DNA of 64,000 nucleotides from Bradyrhizobium sp. 139 (GCF_023074175.1 NZ_JADPKS010000135.1:48607-112606); one strand, 5' to 3'. Positions 52,865 to 61,901 are shown, counted from the stretch's first letter. The notes: generated by a model not told the origin, from the letters alone. A program made the numbers and translations.

Positions 52865-53947
52865 ATGACGAGTCCCGCCATGCTCTACACTCCTCCCCCG
52901 ATCGATCTTAAGGCGCCGCCGGTGCGCATCAACCTGCTCTCCGACACCCAGACGAAGCCGACGCCTGCGATGCGCGAGGCGATGGCGCGGGCGGAGGTCG
53001 GCGACGAGCAGGTCGGCGACGATCCGACCGTGAACGCGCTGTGCGAGCGCGTCGCCGAGCTGCTCGGCAAGGAAGCTGCGGTCTACATGCCGTCAGGCAC
53101 GATGTGCAACGTCACGGCGACGCTGGTGCATTGCCGTCCCGGCGATGAGATCCTCGCCCATGAGAGCGCGCATATCATCGCGCGCGAGGGCGGCGCGCAT
53201 GCCGCGATCGGCGGCTTCCAGGTCACGCAATTGAAGGGACCGGACGGCCAGTTCACGCCGGAGACGTTCCGCAAGGCGCTGCATCCGCGCACGCGCTACC
53301 AACCGCCGCAGACCGTCGTCAGCGTCGAGCAGACCGCCAATATCGGCGGCGGCACGATCTGGAAGAAGGCCGCGCTCGACGAGATCGTCGCGATCGCAAA
53401 ACAACACGGCCTGGTCACCCACATGGACGGCGCGCGCCTGCTCAACGCCACTGTGGCGAGCGGAATCTCTCCGCGCGACATGACGGCGGGGTGGGATTCG
53501 GCCTGGATCGACTTCTCGAAGGGGCTGGGCGCGCCGATCGGCGGCGTGCTTGCCGGCACGCGCGCTTTCATCGATGCAGTCTGGCAGTGGAAGCAGCGTC
53601 TCGGCGGCTCGATGCGGCAGGCCGGAATCTGCGCGGCCGCCTGCATCTATGCGCTCGACCATCACGTCGAGCGTCTTGCCGACGACCACGCCAATGCGCG
53701 GGCGCTGGCCCGCGGACTGTCGCAGATCGCAGGGATCGAGGTGCAGGAGCCCGAGACCAATCTCGTGTTCTTCAACCCTGATGGCGCCGGCATTCCCGGC
53801 GACAAGATGGTCGCCGCGCTCCGCCAGCGCGGCGTGACGCTCGCGATGATGGACGGACGCATCCGCGCCTGCACGCATCTCGACGTCAATGCGAACCAGA
53901 TCGAGGAGACGATCGGCCATGTCCGCGAGATCGTGCGCGGGGCTTAG
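52865..53947 (+). CDS. Low-specificity threonine aldolase-family PLP enzyme
   Basis: A 360-aa fold-type I PLP enzyme of the beta-eliminating lyase/threonine aldolase family, cleaving L-threonine-type beta-hydroxy amino acids to glycine and aldehyde. It has NLLSDTQTKPTPAMREAMAR, AEVGDEQVGDDPTVNALCER, YMPSGTMCNVTATLVHCRPG, THMDGARLLNATVASG (PLP Asp), IDFSKGLGAPIGGVLAG (Schiff-base Lys, about 222) and TNLVFFNPDG. It is probably a single-gene unit. Confidence 0.9.
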   Translation: MTSPAMLYTPPPIDLKAPPVRINLLSDTQTKPTPAMREAMARAEVGDEQVGDDPTVNALCERVAELLGKEAAVYMPSGTMCNVTATLVHCRPGDEILAHESAHIIAREGGAHAAIGGFQVTQLKGPDGQFTPETFRKALHPRTRYQPPQTVVSVEQTANIGGGTIWKKAALDEIVAIAKQHGLVTHMDGARLLNATVASGISPRDMTAGWDSAWIDFSKGLGAPIGGVLAGTRAFIDAVWQWKQRLGGSMRQAGICAAACIYALDHHVERLADDHANARALARGLSQIAGIEVQEPETNLVFFNPDGAGIPGDKMVAALRQRGVTLAMMDGRIRACTHLDVNANQIEETIGHVREIVRGA

Positions 53948-53956
53948 CGAACTGCC

Positions 53957-54040
53957 GTAGCCCGGATGGAGCGCAGCGCAATCCGGGAGTTTATCCGTGC
54001 GGTGAGAGTCCCGGATTGCGCTTCGCTCCATCCGGGCTAC
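53957..54040. repeat. GTAGCCCGGATGGAGCG palindromic repeat
   Basis: GTAGCCCGGATGGAGCGCAG and CGCAATCCGGGA pair with TCCCGGATTGCG and CTTCGCTCCATCCGGGCTAC at the far end. It is a long hairpin between convergent genes (threonine aldolase and serine hydrolase) and may also terminate transcription from both sides. Widespread repeat style in this group. Confidence 0.75.
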
Positions 54041-54053
54041 GAGTCGACCGCGA

Positions 54054-55316
54054 TCAGCGCCCCATCGCCTGATAGATCAGCGTCTTCAGCGACAATTGAA
54101 TCCGGCCGCGCTGCGACGGGGTCTGCACCATGAAGATTCCGAACAGATCGTCTTCGGGATCGATGAAGAAGAAGGTGCCACCGACGCCATCCCAGCGATA
54201 TTCGCCAAGCGGCCACGATGTGTCGGGCGGCACCGACGTGCGCACCGCAAAGCCGAGGCCGAAGCCGGAGCTCCCGCCCGGATAATAGCTCTGGTCGCGC
54301 ACGATCTTCGTCTCGGGGCCGATATGATCCGACGCCATCAGGGCGACGGTTTCCGGCTTGAGATAGCGCCGGCCGTCATAGGTGCCGCCATTCAGCAGCA
54401 TTTGCGCGAAGTGGGCATAGTCGCCGATCGTGCCGACCAAGCCGCTGCCGCCCGATTCCCATTTCCGCGGCAGCCTGATATCCCGGACCTGCGTCATCTG
54501 ATTGATGTTGCGATCCTCCGGCATCGGCTCGGCGATGCGCGGAAACTTGGCGGGGTCGGCAACGAAGAATGCGGTCTCGGTCATGCCAAGCGGATCGAGC
54601 AGCCGCTCCTTTTCAAACTGCAGCAGTGTCTTCCCCGAGATTACCTCGACGACACGGCCGAGCACGTCGGTGGAATAGCCGTAGTCCCACATCGTGCCCG
54701 GCTGCTCGACCAGCGGGAGCGTGGCGATCTTGGCGGCAAAGTCGGCATTGCTGAGATTGCTGTCGAAGAGGTTGGCCGCAGCATAGAGCTCGTGCACCAT
54801 GCCGCCGCCATAGTAGCCATAAGGCAGCCCGGAGGTGTGCCGCAGCAGGTCCTTGATCGTGACGGGACGGTCGAGCGGCTGCAGCGCCAGCGCTATTTTG
54901 CCGTCCTCGGCCTCCTTTTCGACGCCGACCTTCATACCGGCAAAGGCCGGAATGTATTTCGAGACGGGATCGTCGAGCGCGAGCTTGCCCTCCTCGACCA
55001 GCATCATGGCCATCACGGACGTGATCGGCTTCGACATCGAATAGAGCCGGAAGATCGTGTCCGCGCTCATCGAAATCTCGGTCGCGACGTCGCGGACGCC
55101 GAAATTTTCGTAATAGACCGGCTTGCCATGCTGCTGGAGCAGCAGGATTGCGCCCGGAAACTTGCCGGCGGCGATCTCGCTTCGGATGTAGTCGGAAACC
55201 TTCGCCAGCCCTTCGGGAGAGAAGTTGTGCGCGGCGCACCCCGCGGAACCCGCTCGCGCACCGACCACGCCGAACAGAAGGACGAGCGCCGCGATCAGTG
55301 CGCGGCGCCCGCGCAT
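54054..55316 (-). CDS. Exported serine hydrolase (beta-lactamase/class C family), second of a tandem pair
   Basis: A 420-aa protein with signal peptide RGRRALIAALVLLFGVVGAR. It has the class C/esterase signature SxxK in RLYSMSKPITSVMAMM (Ser-x-x-Lys, about 97-100). A Tyr-x-Asn-like YGYSTDVLGRVVE follows, then C-terminal WDGVGGTFFFIDPEDDLFGI. Such proteins are esterases, D-aminopeptidases or carboxypeptidase-like enzymes rather than true beta-lactamases. ATG at 55316 is 1 base after the previous gene's stop, so the two are co-translated. Confidence 0.88.
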   Translation of the reverse strand: MRGRRALIAALVLLFGVVGARAGSAGCAAHNFSPEGLAKVSDYIRSEIAAGKFPGAILLLQQHGKPVYYENFGVRDVATEISMSADTIFRLYSMSKPITSVMAMMLVEEGKLALDDPVSKYIPAFAGMKVGVEKEAEDGKIALALQPLDRPVTIKDLLRHTSGLPYGYYGGGMVHELYAAANLFDSNLSNADFAAKIATLPLVEQPGTMWDYGYSTDVLGRVVEVISGKTLLQFEKERLLDPLGMTETAFFVADPAKFPRIAEPMPEDRNINQMTQVRDIRLPRKWESGGSGLVGTIGDYAHFAQMLLNGGTYDGRRYLKPETVALMASDHIGPETKIVRDQSYYPGGSSGFGLGFAVRTSVPPDTSWPLGEYRWDGVGGTFFFIDPEDDLFGIFMVQTPSQRGRIQLSLKTLIYQAMGR

Positions 55317-55317
55317 G

Positions 55318-56604
55318 TCAATTCTCCATGGACTCATAGACCAGTTGCTTCAATGTCCGCTGCACGCGCTGGCGCTCGGTCGGGGTCTGCTCGAGCAGAA
55401 CGAAGAACATGTCCTGCTTGCGGTCGATCACAAAATAGCAGCCGGAGGCACCATCCCACTTCAACTCACCGAGATCGCCCGGCGGCGGCGGCTTGGCGTT
55501 GCCGGGATCGGTGCGGACGGCAAGGCCGAGGCCGAAGCCAAAACCGTCGCCGGGGAAGTAGAAATAATCGCGATCGACGCCGGAGTTTGGGCCGACCTGA
55601 TCGGTCACCATTAGCTTGAACGTCTCGGGCTTGAGAATGGTCTTGCCCTCGAGGCTGCCGCCGTTGAGCAGCATCTGCGTAAAGCGCTCATAATCGGCCA
55701 TCGTCGTAACCATGCCGCCGCTGGCGAACTGGATCTTCTTGCCCACCGTCGGATCGTTGATCCGCCCAACCCGGAAATCGCTGTCGTTCGGCACCGGCTG
55801 CGCCAGCAGCTTCTGCTTCTCGGGGTCGGTGACGAAGAAGCCGGTGTCGACCATGCCGAGCGGGCCGAGCAGCTTCTCCCGCTCGATCTCGATTAGCGGC
55901 TTGCCGGCCGCGATCTCCATGACCCGAGCCAGGATGTCGGTGGAATGGCCGTATTGCCACAGCGCGCCCGGCTGGTTGTGCAGCGGCAGTTTTGCGATGC
56001 GCTCGGCGAACTCGGCGAGATCGAAATCGCCGGCATAGATGTTGGCGTCCCGGTAAGCCTTGCGGACCAGGCTGTCGCCATAAAAGCCATAGGTGACGCC
56101 GGAGGTGTGCGTCATCAGGTCGTGCACCGTCATTGGCCGGTTTGGCGGCACGAGCTCGAGCGACTTGGTGCCGTCCTCGGCCTTCTTCTCGACGCCGACC
56201 TTCACATTGGCGAAGGACGGGATGTATTTCGAGACGGGATCGTCGAGCTTGATCTTGCCGTCCTCGACCAATTGCATCGCGACGACAGAGGTGATCGCCT
56301 TGGTCATCGAGAACAGGCGGAAGATCGTCTTGTCGGTGATCGGCGCCTTGCTGACGACGTCCTGCACGCCGAAGGCCTCACGGTAGATCGGCTTGCCGTG
56401 CTGCTTGATCAGCACGGTCGCGCCGGCGATCTTGCCGGTCGCAACCTCGTTCTTGAAGAACTCGCCGACCTTGGCGAGCTTCTCCCGATTGAAATGCGCA
56501 CCGGCCGGAATTTCGTAGGTCCCTTCGGCCTGCGCGAGCGACATCGCGCCGAGCGACACCAGTGCGCCGCAGACCAACGCACGCAGTCCAGAATGTAAAA
56601 TCAT
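55318..56604 (-). CDS. Exported serine hydrolase (beta-lactamase/class C family), first of a tandem pair
   Basis: A 428-aa paralogue of the following gene. Signal peptide from ATG 56604 (LRALVCGALVSLGAMSLAQA-EG). Catalytic SxxK in RLFSMTKAITSVVAMQLVED (about 103-106). It has YGHSTDILARVMEIAAGKPL and the C-terminal WDGASGCYFVIDRKQDMFFV. The two copies share order and length, indicating a tandem duplication. Substrate unknown. Confidence 0.88.
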   Translation of the reverse strand: MILHSGLRALVCGALVSLGAMSLAQAEGTYEIPAGAHFNREKLAKVGEFFKNEVATGKIAGATVLIKQHGKPIYREAFGVQDVVSKAPITDKTIFRLFSMTKAITSVVAMQLVEDGKIKLDDPVSKYIPSFANVKVGVEKKAEDGTKSLELVPPNRPMTVHDLMTHTSGVTYGFYGDSLVRKAYRDANIYAGDFDLAEFAERIAKLPLHNQPGALWQYGHSTDILARVMEIAAGKPLIEIEREKLLGPLGMVDTGFFVTDPEKQKLLAQPVPNDSDFRVGRINDPTVGKKIQFASGGMVTTMADYERFTQMLLNGGSLEGKTILKPETFKLMVTDQVGPNSGVDRDYFYFPGDGFGFGLGLAVRTDPGNAKPPPPGDLGELKWDGASGCYFVIDRKQDMFFVLLEQTPTERQRVQRTLKQLVYESMEN

Positions 56605-56646
56605 ATCCCCTCCCCGGAACATGGCCGGCGGAGTGTACTGACGGCG

Positions 56647-57201
56647 TTATCTGGCACAAGGGCCGCTGTGTCGCGCCAGAACGTCCGTGTGGAGAGCGGC
56701 GCTTGTCTCCGAAAAACAACAGAATATGACGTGGGTGACCGAGGGAGCGGTCGGCAGTGCGTCGAGGGTCGTACGAACCGCAATCTTCGCGGCCTGGTCG
56801 GCCGGAAAGCGATAAACCCCGGTCGAAATCGCGGAGAATGCCAGGGAGTTCAGCTGATTGGCCTCACAGAGCTCAAGCGCACGGCGATAGCAGGAGCCCA
56901 GCGCCTCAGCCTCACCGCGACCGCCGCCGTGCCAGACGGGTCCGACCGCATGGATCACATGGCGGGCAGGGAGATGGTAGCCCTTCGTGATCCTGGCGTC
57001 TCCGGTCGGGCATCCTCCGAGCGTCCGGCACTCGGCGACAAGCTTGGGACCGGCAGCGGCGTGGATTGCGCCATCCACGCCACCCCCGCCAAGGAGCGAC
57101 GTGTTGGCGGCGTTGACGATAGCGTCAACGCTCAGCGTGGTGATGTCGGCAACGATGACCTCGAGCTCGGCGCCGCCGATGCGGCGCGTCAGCGCGGTCA
57201 A
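56647..57201 (-). CDS. Macrodomain protein (O-acetyl-ADP-ribose deacetylase-like)
   Basis: A 184-aa MacroD/YmdB-type macrodomain. It has VIVADITTLSVDAIVNAANT, LLGGGGVDGAIHAAAGPKLV (catalytic region with N-A-A-N and G-G-G-V-D), GDARITKGYHLPARHVIHAV and FSAISTGVYRFPADQAAKIA. All usual ADP-ribose-binding blocks are present. It removes acetyl or ADP-ribose groups from target substrates. Located 3 bp after the grxD stop, so it may be co-transcribed with it. Confidence 0.92.
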   Translation of the reverse strand: MTALTRRIGGAELEVIVADITTLSVDAIVNAANTSLLGGGGVDGAIHAAAGPKLVAECRTLGGCPTGDARITKGYHLPARHVIHAVGPVWHGGGRGEAEALGSCYRRALELCEANQLNSLAFSAISTGVYRFPADQAAKIAVRTTLDALPTAPSVTHVIFCCFSETSAALHTDVLARHSGPCAR

Positions 57202-57204
57202 GCG

Positions 57205-57531
57205 TCAGGCCGCGACCGCGACGCCCTTCTCGGAGAAGAGCTGCTGCAATTCGCCGGCCTGGAACATCTCGCGGATGATGTCGCAGCCGCCGATGAACTC
57301 GCCCTTCACATAGAGCTGCGGAATGGTCGGCCAGTTCGAATAGTCCTTGATGCCGTTGCGCAGTTCGGCGGATTCGAGGACGTTGAGGCCCTTATAGCCG
57401 ACGCCGATATGATCGAGGATCTGGACGACCTGGCCGGAGAAACCGCACTGCGGAAATTGCGGCGTGCCCTTCATGAACAGAACCACGTCGTTCGACTTCA
57501 CTTCGTTGGCGATGAATTCCTCGATGCTCAT
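57205..57531 (-). CDS. grxD: Monothiol glutaredoxin Grx4
   Basis: A 108-aa CGFS-type glutaredoxin. Active-site block VVLFMKGTPQFPQCGFSGQV (CGFS at about 36-39). GSH-binding parts are WPTIPQLYVKGEFIGGCDII. CGFS glutaredoxins carry glutathione-ligated 2Fe-2S clusters, deliver them to targets and form heterodimers with BolA proteins. A BolA-family gene is encoded about 4 kb away at 61450-61695. Start at MSIEEFIANEV. Confidence 0.95.
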   Translation of the reverse strand: MSIEEFIANEVKSNDVVLFMKGTPQFPQCGFSGQVVQILDHIGVGYKGLNVLESAELRNGIKDYSNWPTIPQLYVKGEFIGGCDIIREMFQAGELQQLFSEKGVAVAA

Positions 57532-57822
57532 ATCCGTGTCCTTCTGGGGCCGAGCCCACACCAATCGCTTCGGGCTGGCTCAGCCGATCTAACCCGATAC
57601 CTAGCTATATATGTAGCCCAAACCGTTGTGCATCCAAAGTAAAATGGCGGCGAACGGCCCCGGCCGACCCGGTCTGGCAGCGGCAGGCCCTATTGCATGA
57701 TGGCACGAATATCCTCGCCGGGGAGGACTTTCATACCGTAACGGAGCCCCTATCTAGGACGAACCCTGTTTTGGAACCGGGCAACGCCAACAACGTTCTC
57801 TTGTCCTGGTCTGGAGAAAAAC

Positions 57823-59070
57823 GTGACGAAACCAGCCTCCGCTACGGCCACCGCCCCGCTTTCGACATCGTTGAGCGATTTGGGCGGCCTCGCCCAGAGG
57901 CTGGAAGATGCTTTTATCGCCGTCCGCAACGAGACCGAGCGCCGGGCCGCGCCGTTGTCGCCCGAAGACCAGCAGATTCAGTCCATGCCGGATGCGAGCC
58001 CCACGAAATGGCACCGGGCGCATACCACCTGGTTCTGGGAGCAATTCCTGCTCGGCAAGCACTGTGCGGGCTACCGGCCCTTCCACCCTGATTTCGCATT
58101 CCTGTTCAATTCCTATTACGTCGGCGCCGGCCCGCGTCATTCCCGCAATCACCGCGGCGACATCACCCGGCCCAGCGCCGATCAGGTCGGCGCCTATCGA
58201 AAATATGTCGACGCGGCCGTCGTAAAGTTCTTCCGCGAAACCGGCGAGGACAAGCTCCGCGAGATCGCACCGCTGATCGAGGTCGGGCTCAACCATGAGC
58301 AGCAGCATCAGGAGTTGATGTTCACCGATATCCTGCATGCCTTCGCGCAGAACCCGATCCCGCCGGCCTATGATTTGGATTGGCGCTTCCCGGCTTCGAC
58401 ACGCTCGGGTGAGGGTTGGCTGACGCTGAACGAAGGCATCCACACCGTCGGGCACGCAGACGACAGTTTTCATTTCGACAACGAGAAGCCCGCGCATCGC
58501 GCGCTGGTCGGCCCTGTCAAGGTCGCGCGCAATCTCGTCACCAACGGCGAATGGCTCGCCTTCATGGGCGACGGCGGTTATCGAACCGCAACGCTGTGGC
58601 TGATGGACGGCTTTGCCACCGTCAACAACGAGGGCTGGGACGCCCCGGGCCATTGGCGCGAGATCGATGGCCAATGGCATGTGATGACGCTGGCCGGCCT
58701 CAAGCCGGTGGATCCCGACGCCCCCGTGTGCCATGTCAGCTATTACGAAGCAGACGCCTTCGCGCGCTGGGCCGGAAAGCATCTGCCGACCGAGATGGAA
58801 TGGGAGGTCACGGCGCGCGCCGGCCAGCTCAACGACGCCTTCGGCATCGTCTGGCAGTGGACGCGCTCTTCGTACTCGCCTTACCCCGGCTACCGCGCCA
58901 TCGAGGGCGCGCTGGGGGAGTACAACGGCAAGTTCATGATCAACCAGCTGGTGCTGCGCGGCTCCTCGCTTGCAACGCCTGACGGCCACAGCCGTGTCAC
59001 CTATCGCAACTTCTTCTATCCGCACCATCGCTGGCAATTTACGGGATTGCGGCTCGCCGACTACGACTAG
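57823..59070 (+). CDS. egtB: Ergothioneine biosynthesis sulfoxide synthase EgtB
   Basis: A 415-aa non-heme iron enzyme joining hercynine with gamma-glutamyl-cysteine or cysteine. The N-terminal DinB-like domain has metal ligands in KWHRAHTTWFWEQFLL and LNHEQQHQELMFTDILHAF (H-x-x-x-H). The C-terminal FGE/sulfatase-modifying domain spans from about 185 (PARSRSGEGWLTLNEGIHTV region) to FFYPHHRWQFTGLRLADYD. egtD follows after a repeat. No egtA or egtC is seen in the window. Confidence 0.92.
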   Translation: MTKPASATATAPLSTSLSDLGGLAQRLEDAFIAVRNETERRAAPLSPEDQQIQSMPDASPTKWHRAHTTWFWEQFLLGKHCAGYRPFHPDFAFLFNSYYVGAGPRHSRNHRGDITRPSADQVGAYRKYVDAAVVKFFRETGEDKLREIAPLIEVGLNHEQQHQELMFTDILHAFAQNPIPPAYDLDWRFPASTRSGEGWLTLNEGIHTVGHADDSFHFDNEKPAHRALVGPVKVARNLVTNGEWLAFMGDGGYRTATLWLMDGFATVNNEGWDAPGHWREIDGQWHVMTLAGLKPVDPDAPVCHVSYYEADAFARWAGKHLPTEMEWEVTARAGQLNDAFGIVWQWTRSSYSPYPGYRAIEGALGEYNGKFMINQLVLRGSSLATPDGHSRVTYRNFFYPHHRWQFTGLRLADYD

Positions 59071-59118
59071 AGCATGATCCGGAAAAGTGTGCAGCGGTTT
59101 TCCGAAAAGATCATGCTC
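59070..59118. repeat. GAGCATGATC palindromic repeat between egtB and egtD
   Basis: GAGCATGATCCGGAAAAGTG pairs with the inverted TTTTCCGAAAAGATCATGCTC end. Read on the minus strand it is the same element as at 11449-11518 without the central insertion. Confidence 0.75.
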
Positions 59119-59128
59119 AAACAACAAG

Positions 59129-59155
59129 CTAAAGCGCGATCTCATCGCGCTTTAG
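59129..59155. repeat. Hairpin CTAAAGCGCGAT-CTC-ATCGCGCTTTAG
   Basis: A perfect 12-bp stem with a 3-base loop directly after the GAGCATGATC repeat and 52 bp before egtD. It may be a separate repeat family or part of a composite REP-like element. Confidence 0.7.
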
Positions 59156-59206
59156 AGTCTCATCCGACGACAACCGCGCGCCGGACAGCGCGTTCAGGAG
59201 AGTATC

Positions 59207-60178
59207 ATGAATGTGCACGGCAGCGCCTTGGCTGAAGCCCATCTTCCCGACGAGCAGACGACCGCCTTTGCCCGCGAAGCCATCGAGGACCTGTCGCAGC
59301 AACCGAAAAAGCTGTCGCCGAAATATTTCTATGATGCCGCCGGATCGGAGCTGTTCGAGGCGATCACGCGCCTGCCGGAATATTATCCGACGCGCACCGA
59401 GCTTGCGATCCTGAAGGAGCGCGGCAGCGAGATCACAAAGATCATTCCGGAGCATGCGGCACTGGTCGAGTTCGGCGCTGGCGCCACCACAAAAGTCCGC
59501 CTTCTGCTGAACCATTGCAAATTTGCAGCCTATGTGCCCGTCGACATCTCCGGCGACTTCCTGAAGGCGCAGGCGAACGGCCTGAAGCGGGACTTCCCGT
59601 CGCTCGGCATCCATCCGGTGGCGGCCGACTTCACCACGCCGTTCGAGCTGCCCAGGACGGTTGCATCGATGCCCAAGGTCGGCTTCTTCCCCGGTTCGAC
59701 GATCGGCAATTTCGAGCCGCGGGAAGCACAGGCCTTCCTGAAGAGCGCACGCGCGATTCTCGGTCGGGGCGCGCAGATGATCATCGGCGCCGACCTCGAA
59801 AAGGAAGAGCGCGTGCTGCACGATGCCTACAACGACGCCGCCGGTATCACCGCACGCTTTAACCTGAATGTTCTCGTCCGCATCAACCGCGAGCTCGGCG
59901 GTAATTTCGACCTCTCCGCCTTCACCCATCGCGCCATCTACAACCGCGAGCGCCATCGCATCGAGATGCACCTGATCAGCAAGAAGAGCCAGACGGTACG
60001 CATGCTAGGCACCAGCTTCTCGTTCGGGGCGGGCGAGAGCATCCACACGGAGAACAGCTACAAATATAGCCTCGAACGCTTCGCGGCGCTGGCGCAAGGA
60101 GCCGGCTGGCGCGTGCGCGAAACCTGGACGGACGCGGCCAGGATGTTCTCGGTGCATGCGCTGGAGGCTGCGGAATAA
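59207..60178 (+). CDS. egtD: L-histidine N-alpha-methyltransferase EgtD
   Basis: A 323-aa SAM-dependent methyltransferase that trimethylates L-histidine to hercynine, the EgtB substrate. It has KKLSPKYFYDAAGSELFEAI, EYYPTRTELAILKE, ALVEFGAGATTKVRLLLNHC (SAM site), FFPGSTIGNFEPREAQAFL and NVLVRINRELGGNFDLSAFT. C-terminal SVHALEAAE. It forms an ergothioneine pair with egtB. A GGAG site precedes the ATG. Confidence 0.94.
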   Translation: MNVHGSALAEAHLPDEQTTAFAREAIEDLSQQPKKLSPKYFYDAAGSELFEAITRLPEYYPTRTELAILKERGSEITKIIPEHAALVEFGAGATTKVRLLLNHCKFAAYVPVDISGDFLKAQANGLKRDFPSLGIHPVAADFTTPFELPRTVASMPKVGFFPGSTIGNFEPREAQAFLKSARAILGRGAQMIIGADLEKEERVLHDAYNDAAGITARFNLNVLVRINRELGGNFDLSAFTHRAIYNRERHRIEMHLISKKSQTVRMLGTSFSFGAGESIHTENSYKYSLERFAALAQGAGWRVRETWTDAARMFSVHALEAAE

Positions 60179-60234
60179 GCGATCAGCGCATGCCGCCGGG
60201 CGGGCTGCTCGGCATTCTCTCCGCAGCCCGCGCC

Positions 60235-61434
60235 TCAATGCTCCTCTGCCTCCGCCGGCGTCGATCCCAGCGAGATTGACTCCCACACCGCGACCACGAT
60301 CATGATCACGGTCGTCGCGACCGACAGCCATAAGGGCGACAGCTCCGGCGCGAACCAGCTCAGCACCAGCAGCAGGATGATGCCGATGCCGTGCGAGAGC
60401 TGGAGGAAGCCGCGGATCGCGTGCTTGAACAGGATGGTGCCGACCAGGAACACCAGCGGCCCGCCGACCGTGCTCACGATGGTCCGGATGTCGGAATGTC
60501 CGGCCGGATGCTTCAGCACCAGTTCGTCCGACACCGCGGCCAGGATGATGCCGGCGACGATCGGCATGTGCAGATAGGTATAGCCAAGCCGGGCCAGCCG
60601 GCCGGATTCGGCGGTCTTCGATATCCGCTCGGAGCCGGCCTCCGCGCCCTTGTGGAAATAGATCCACCACATCGCGATGCTGCCGACCAGCGCCGAGACG
60701 AAGGCGAGGAGGTTGTCGGTGGTCCAGTCCAGCTCGGCGAAGGTCGCGCCGTTGACGACGACGGCTTCACCGAGCGCGATGATGATGAAGCCGGCGAAGC
60801 GCTCGGCCATGTGACCGCCTTCGACGGCCCAGGCCTCGACCGACGAGAATCCCAGCCTGGGGACCCAGAAGCGGACTGCGGGTGAGACATATTCGATCGT
60901 GAGTGCCACGATCCAGAACCACAGCCTCTCCTCCTCGTGCACCAGACCGCCGAGGATCCAGAAGATCGCGGAAGCGGAGAGCCAGACCAGGATGCGGATC
61001 GCGTTGTGCCGAACGGCGGTGCGATGGCGCGGGGTCGCGAACAGCCAGAAGGCCGTGCGTCCGACCTGCATCGCTGCGTAGGCGATCGCGAACCACAGGC
61101 CGCGTCCCTCAAAAGCGGTCGGGATCGTCGTCGACAGCACGAGGCCGCCGAGCATCATCGAGAAGAGCATGACGCGGACCGGGGTCAGCTCGGGGTTGAG
61201 CCAGTTGGTGACCCAGGCGGTGTAGACCCACACCCACCACACCGCGAGAAACAGCATCGTCACGTGCACCCCGCCCAGCGGCGTGAAATGGTGCAGCAGC
61301 GTATGCGAGACCTGCGTGATGGCGAAGACGAAGACGAGGTCGAAGAACAGCTCGGCATTGGTGACGCGGCTGTGCTGGTTCGGCACGATGACGCGAAACA
61401 GCGCGCCGCGCGGATTGTCCGCAGCCATCGTCAT
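60235..61434 (-). CDS. Low temperature requirement protein A (LtrA)-like membrane protein
   Basis: A 399-aa integral membrane protein of the LtrA family (PF06772), with about ten to twelve helices. It opens RVIVPNQHSRVTNAELFFDL and VFVFAITQVSHTLLHH, which is the family signature. Also VWWVWVYTAWVTNWLNPELT, FAGFIIIALGEAVVVNGATF and the C-terminal helices. The biochemical role is unknown. Starts at 61440 (GTG), 61434 or 61428 are possible; it begins 15 bp after the BolA-like stop. Confidence 0.88.
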   Translation of the reverse strand: MTMAADNPRGALFRVIVPNQHSRVTNAELFFDLVFVFAITQVSHTLLHHFTPLGGVHVTMLFLAVWWVWVYTAWVTNWLNPELTPVRVMLFSMMLGGLVLSTTIPTAFEGRGLWFAIAYAAMQVGRTAFWLFATPRHRTAVRHNAIRILVWLSASAIFWILGGLVHEEERLWFWIVALTIEYVSPAVRFWVPRLGFSSVEAWAVEGGHMAERFAGFIIIALGEAVVVNGATFAELDWTTDNLLAFVSALVGSIAMWWIYFHKGAEAGSERISKTAESGRLARLGYTYLHMPIVAGIILAAVSDELVLKHPAGHSDIRTIVSTVGGPLVFLVGTILFKHAIRGFLQLSHGIGIILLLVLSWFAPELSPLWLSVATTVIMIVVAVWESISLGSTPAEAEEH

Positions 61435-61449
61435 CCCCACGCGATCAGA

Positions 61450-61695
61450 TCAGGCCCCGGGCAACCCAGGCACCCCGGTTTGCAGCGCCAGCGCGTGCAA
61501 CACACCGCCCATCTGGCCGCGCAGGGACTGATAGACGATCTGGTGTTGCTGGACGCGGGACTTGCCGCGGAAGGATTCCGAGATCACGGTCGCGGCATAA
61601 TGGTCGCCGTCGCCGGCGAGGTCACGGATCGTCACCTCGGCATCGGGGATCGCCGCCTTGATCATGGCCTCGATATCGTGGGCGTCCATGGGCAT
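61450..61695 (-). CDS. BolA-family protein
   Basis: An 81-aa BolA/IbaG-type protein. MDAHDIEAMIKAAIPDAEVT, GDGDHYAATVISESFRGKSR and VQQHQIVYQSLRGQMGGVLH match the family; the conserved C-terminal His is in VLHALALQT. BolA proteins pair with CGFS glutaredoxins (Grx4, encoded at 57205) to bind 2Fe-2S clusters. It is 15 bp upstream of the LtrA-like gene and on the same strand. Confidence 0.9.
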   Translation of the reverse strand: MPMDAHDIEAMIKAAIPDAEVTIRDLAGDGDHYAATVISESFRGKSRVQQHQIVYQSLRGQMGGVLHALALQTGVPGLPGA

Positions 61696-61901
61696 TCGGG
61701 TCGTGCTCCTTGCTTCGAATCAGTCTCGGCTTCGAATCGCTGCCGGGGTCCGGATCTGCAAAGCCAAACTTGCCGGCAGGGCCAAACTTAGCGTGAACGG
61801 ACTTCTACGTCACGCCTTCCGGCACTATATCCGTGATCCCACGAGACTAAAGGCACGACAAAGTGCCGCGCGCGGCAGATTGATCGAAAAGGCGTAAAAT
61901 C

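Noticed and set aside
54096..55619. Plus-strand frame of 507 codons antisense to the serine hydrolases
   Set aside because: No motifs; His/Arg/Gly/Ala-rich mirror of a clear beta-lactamase-family gene.
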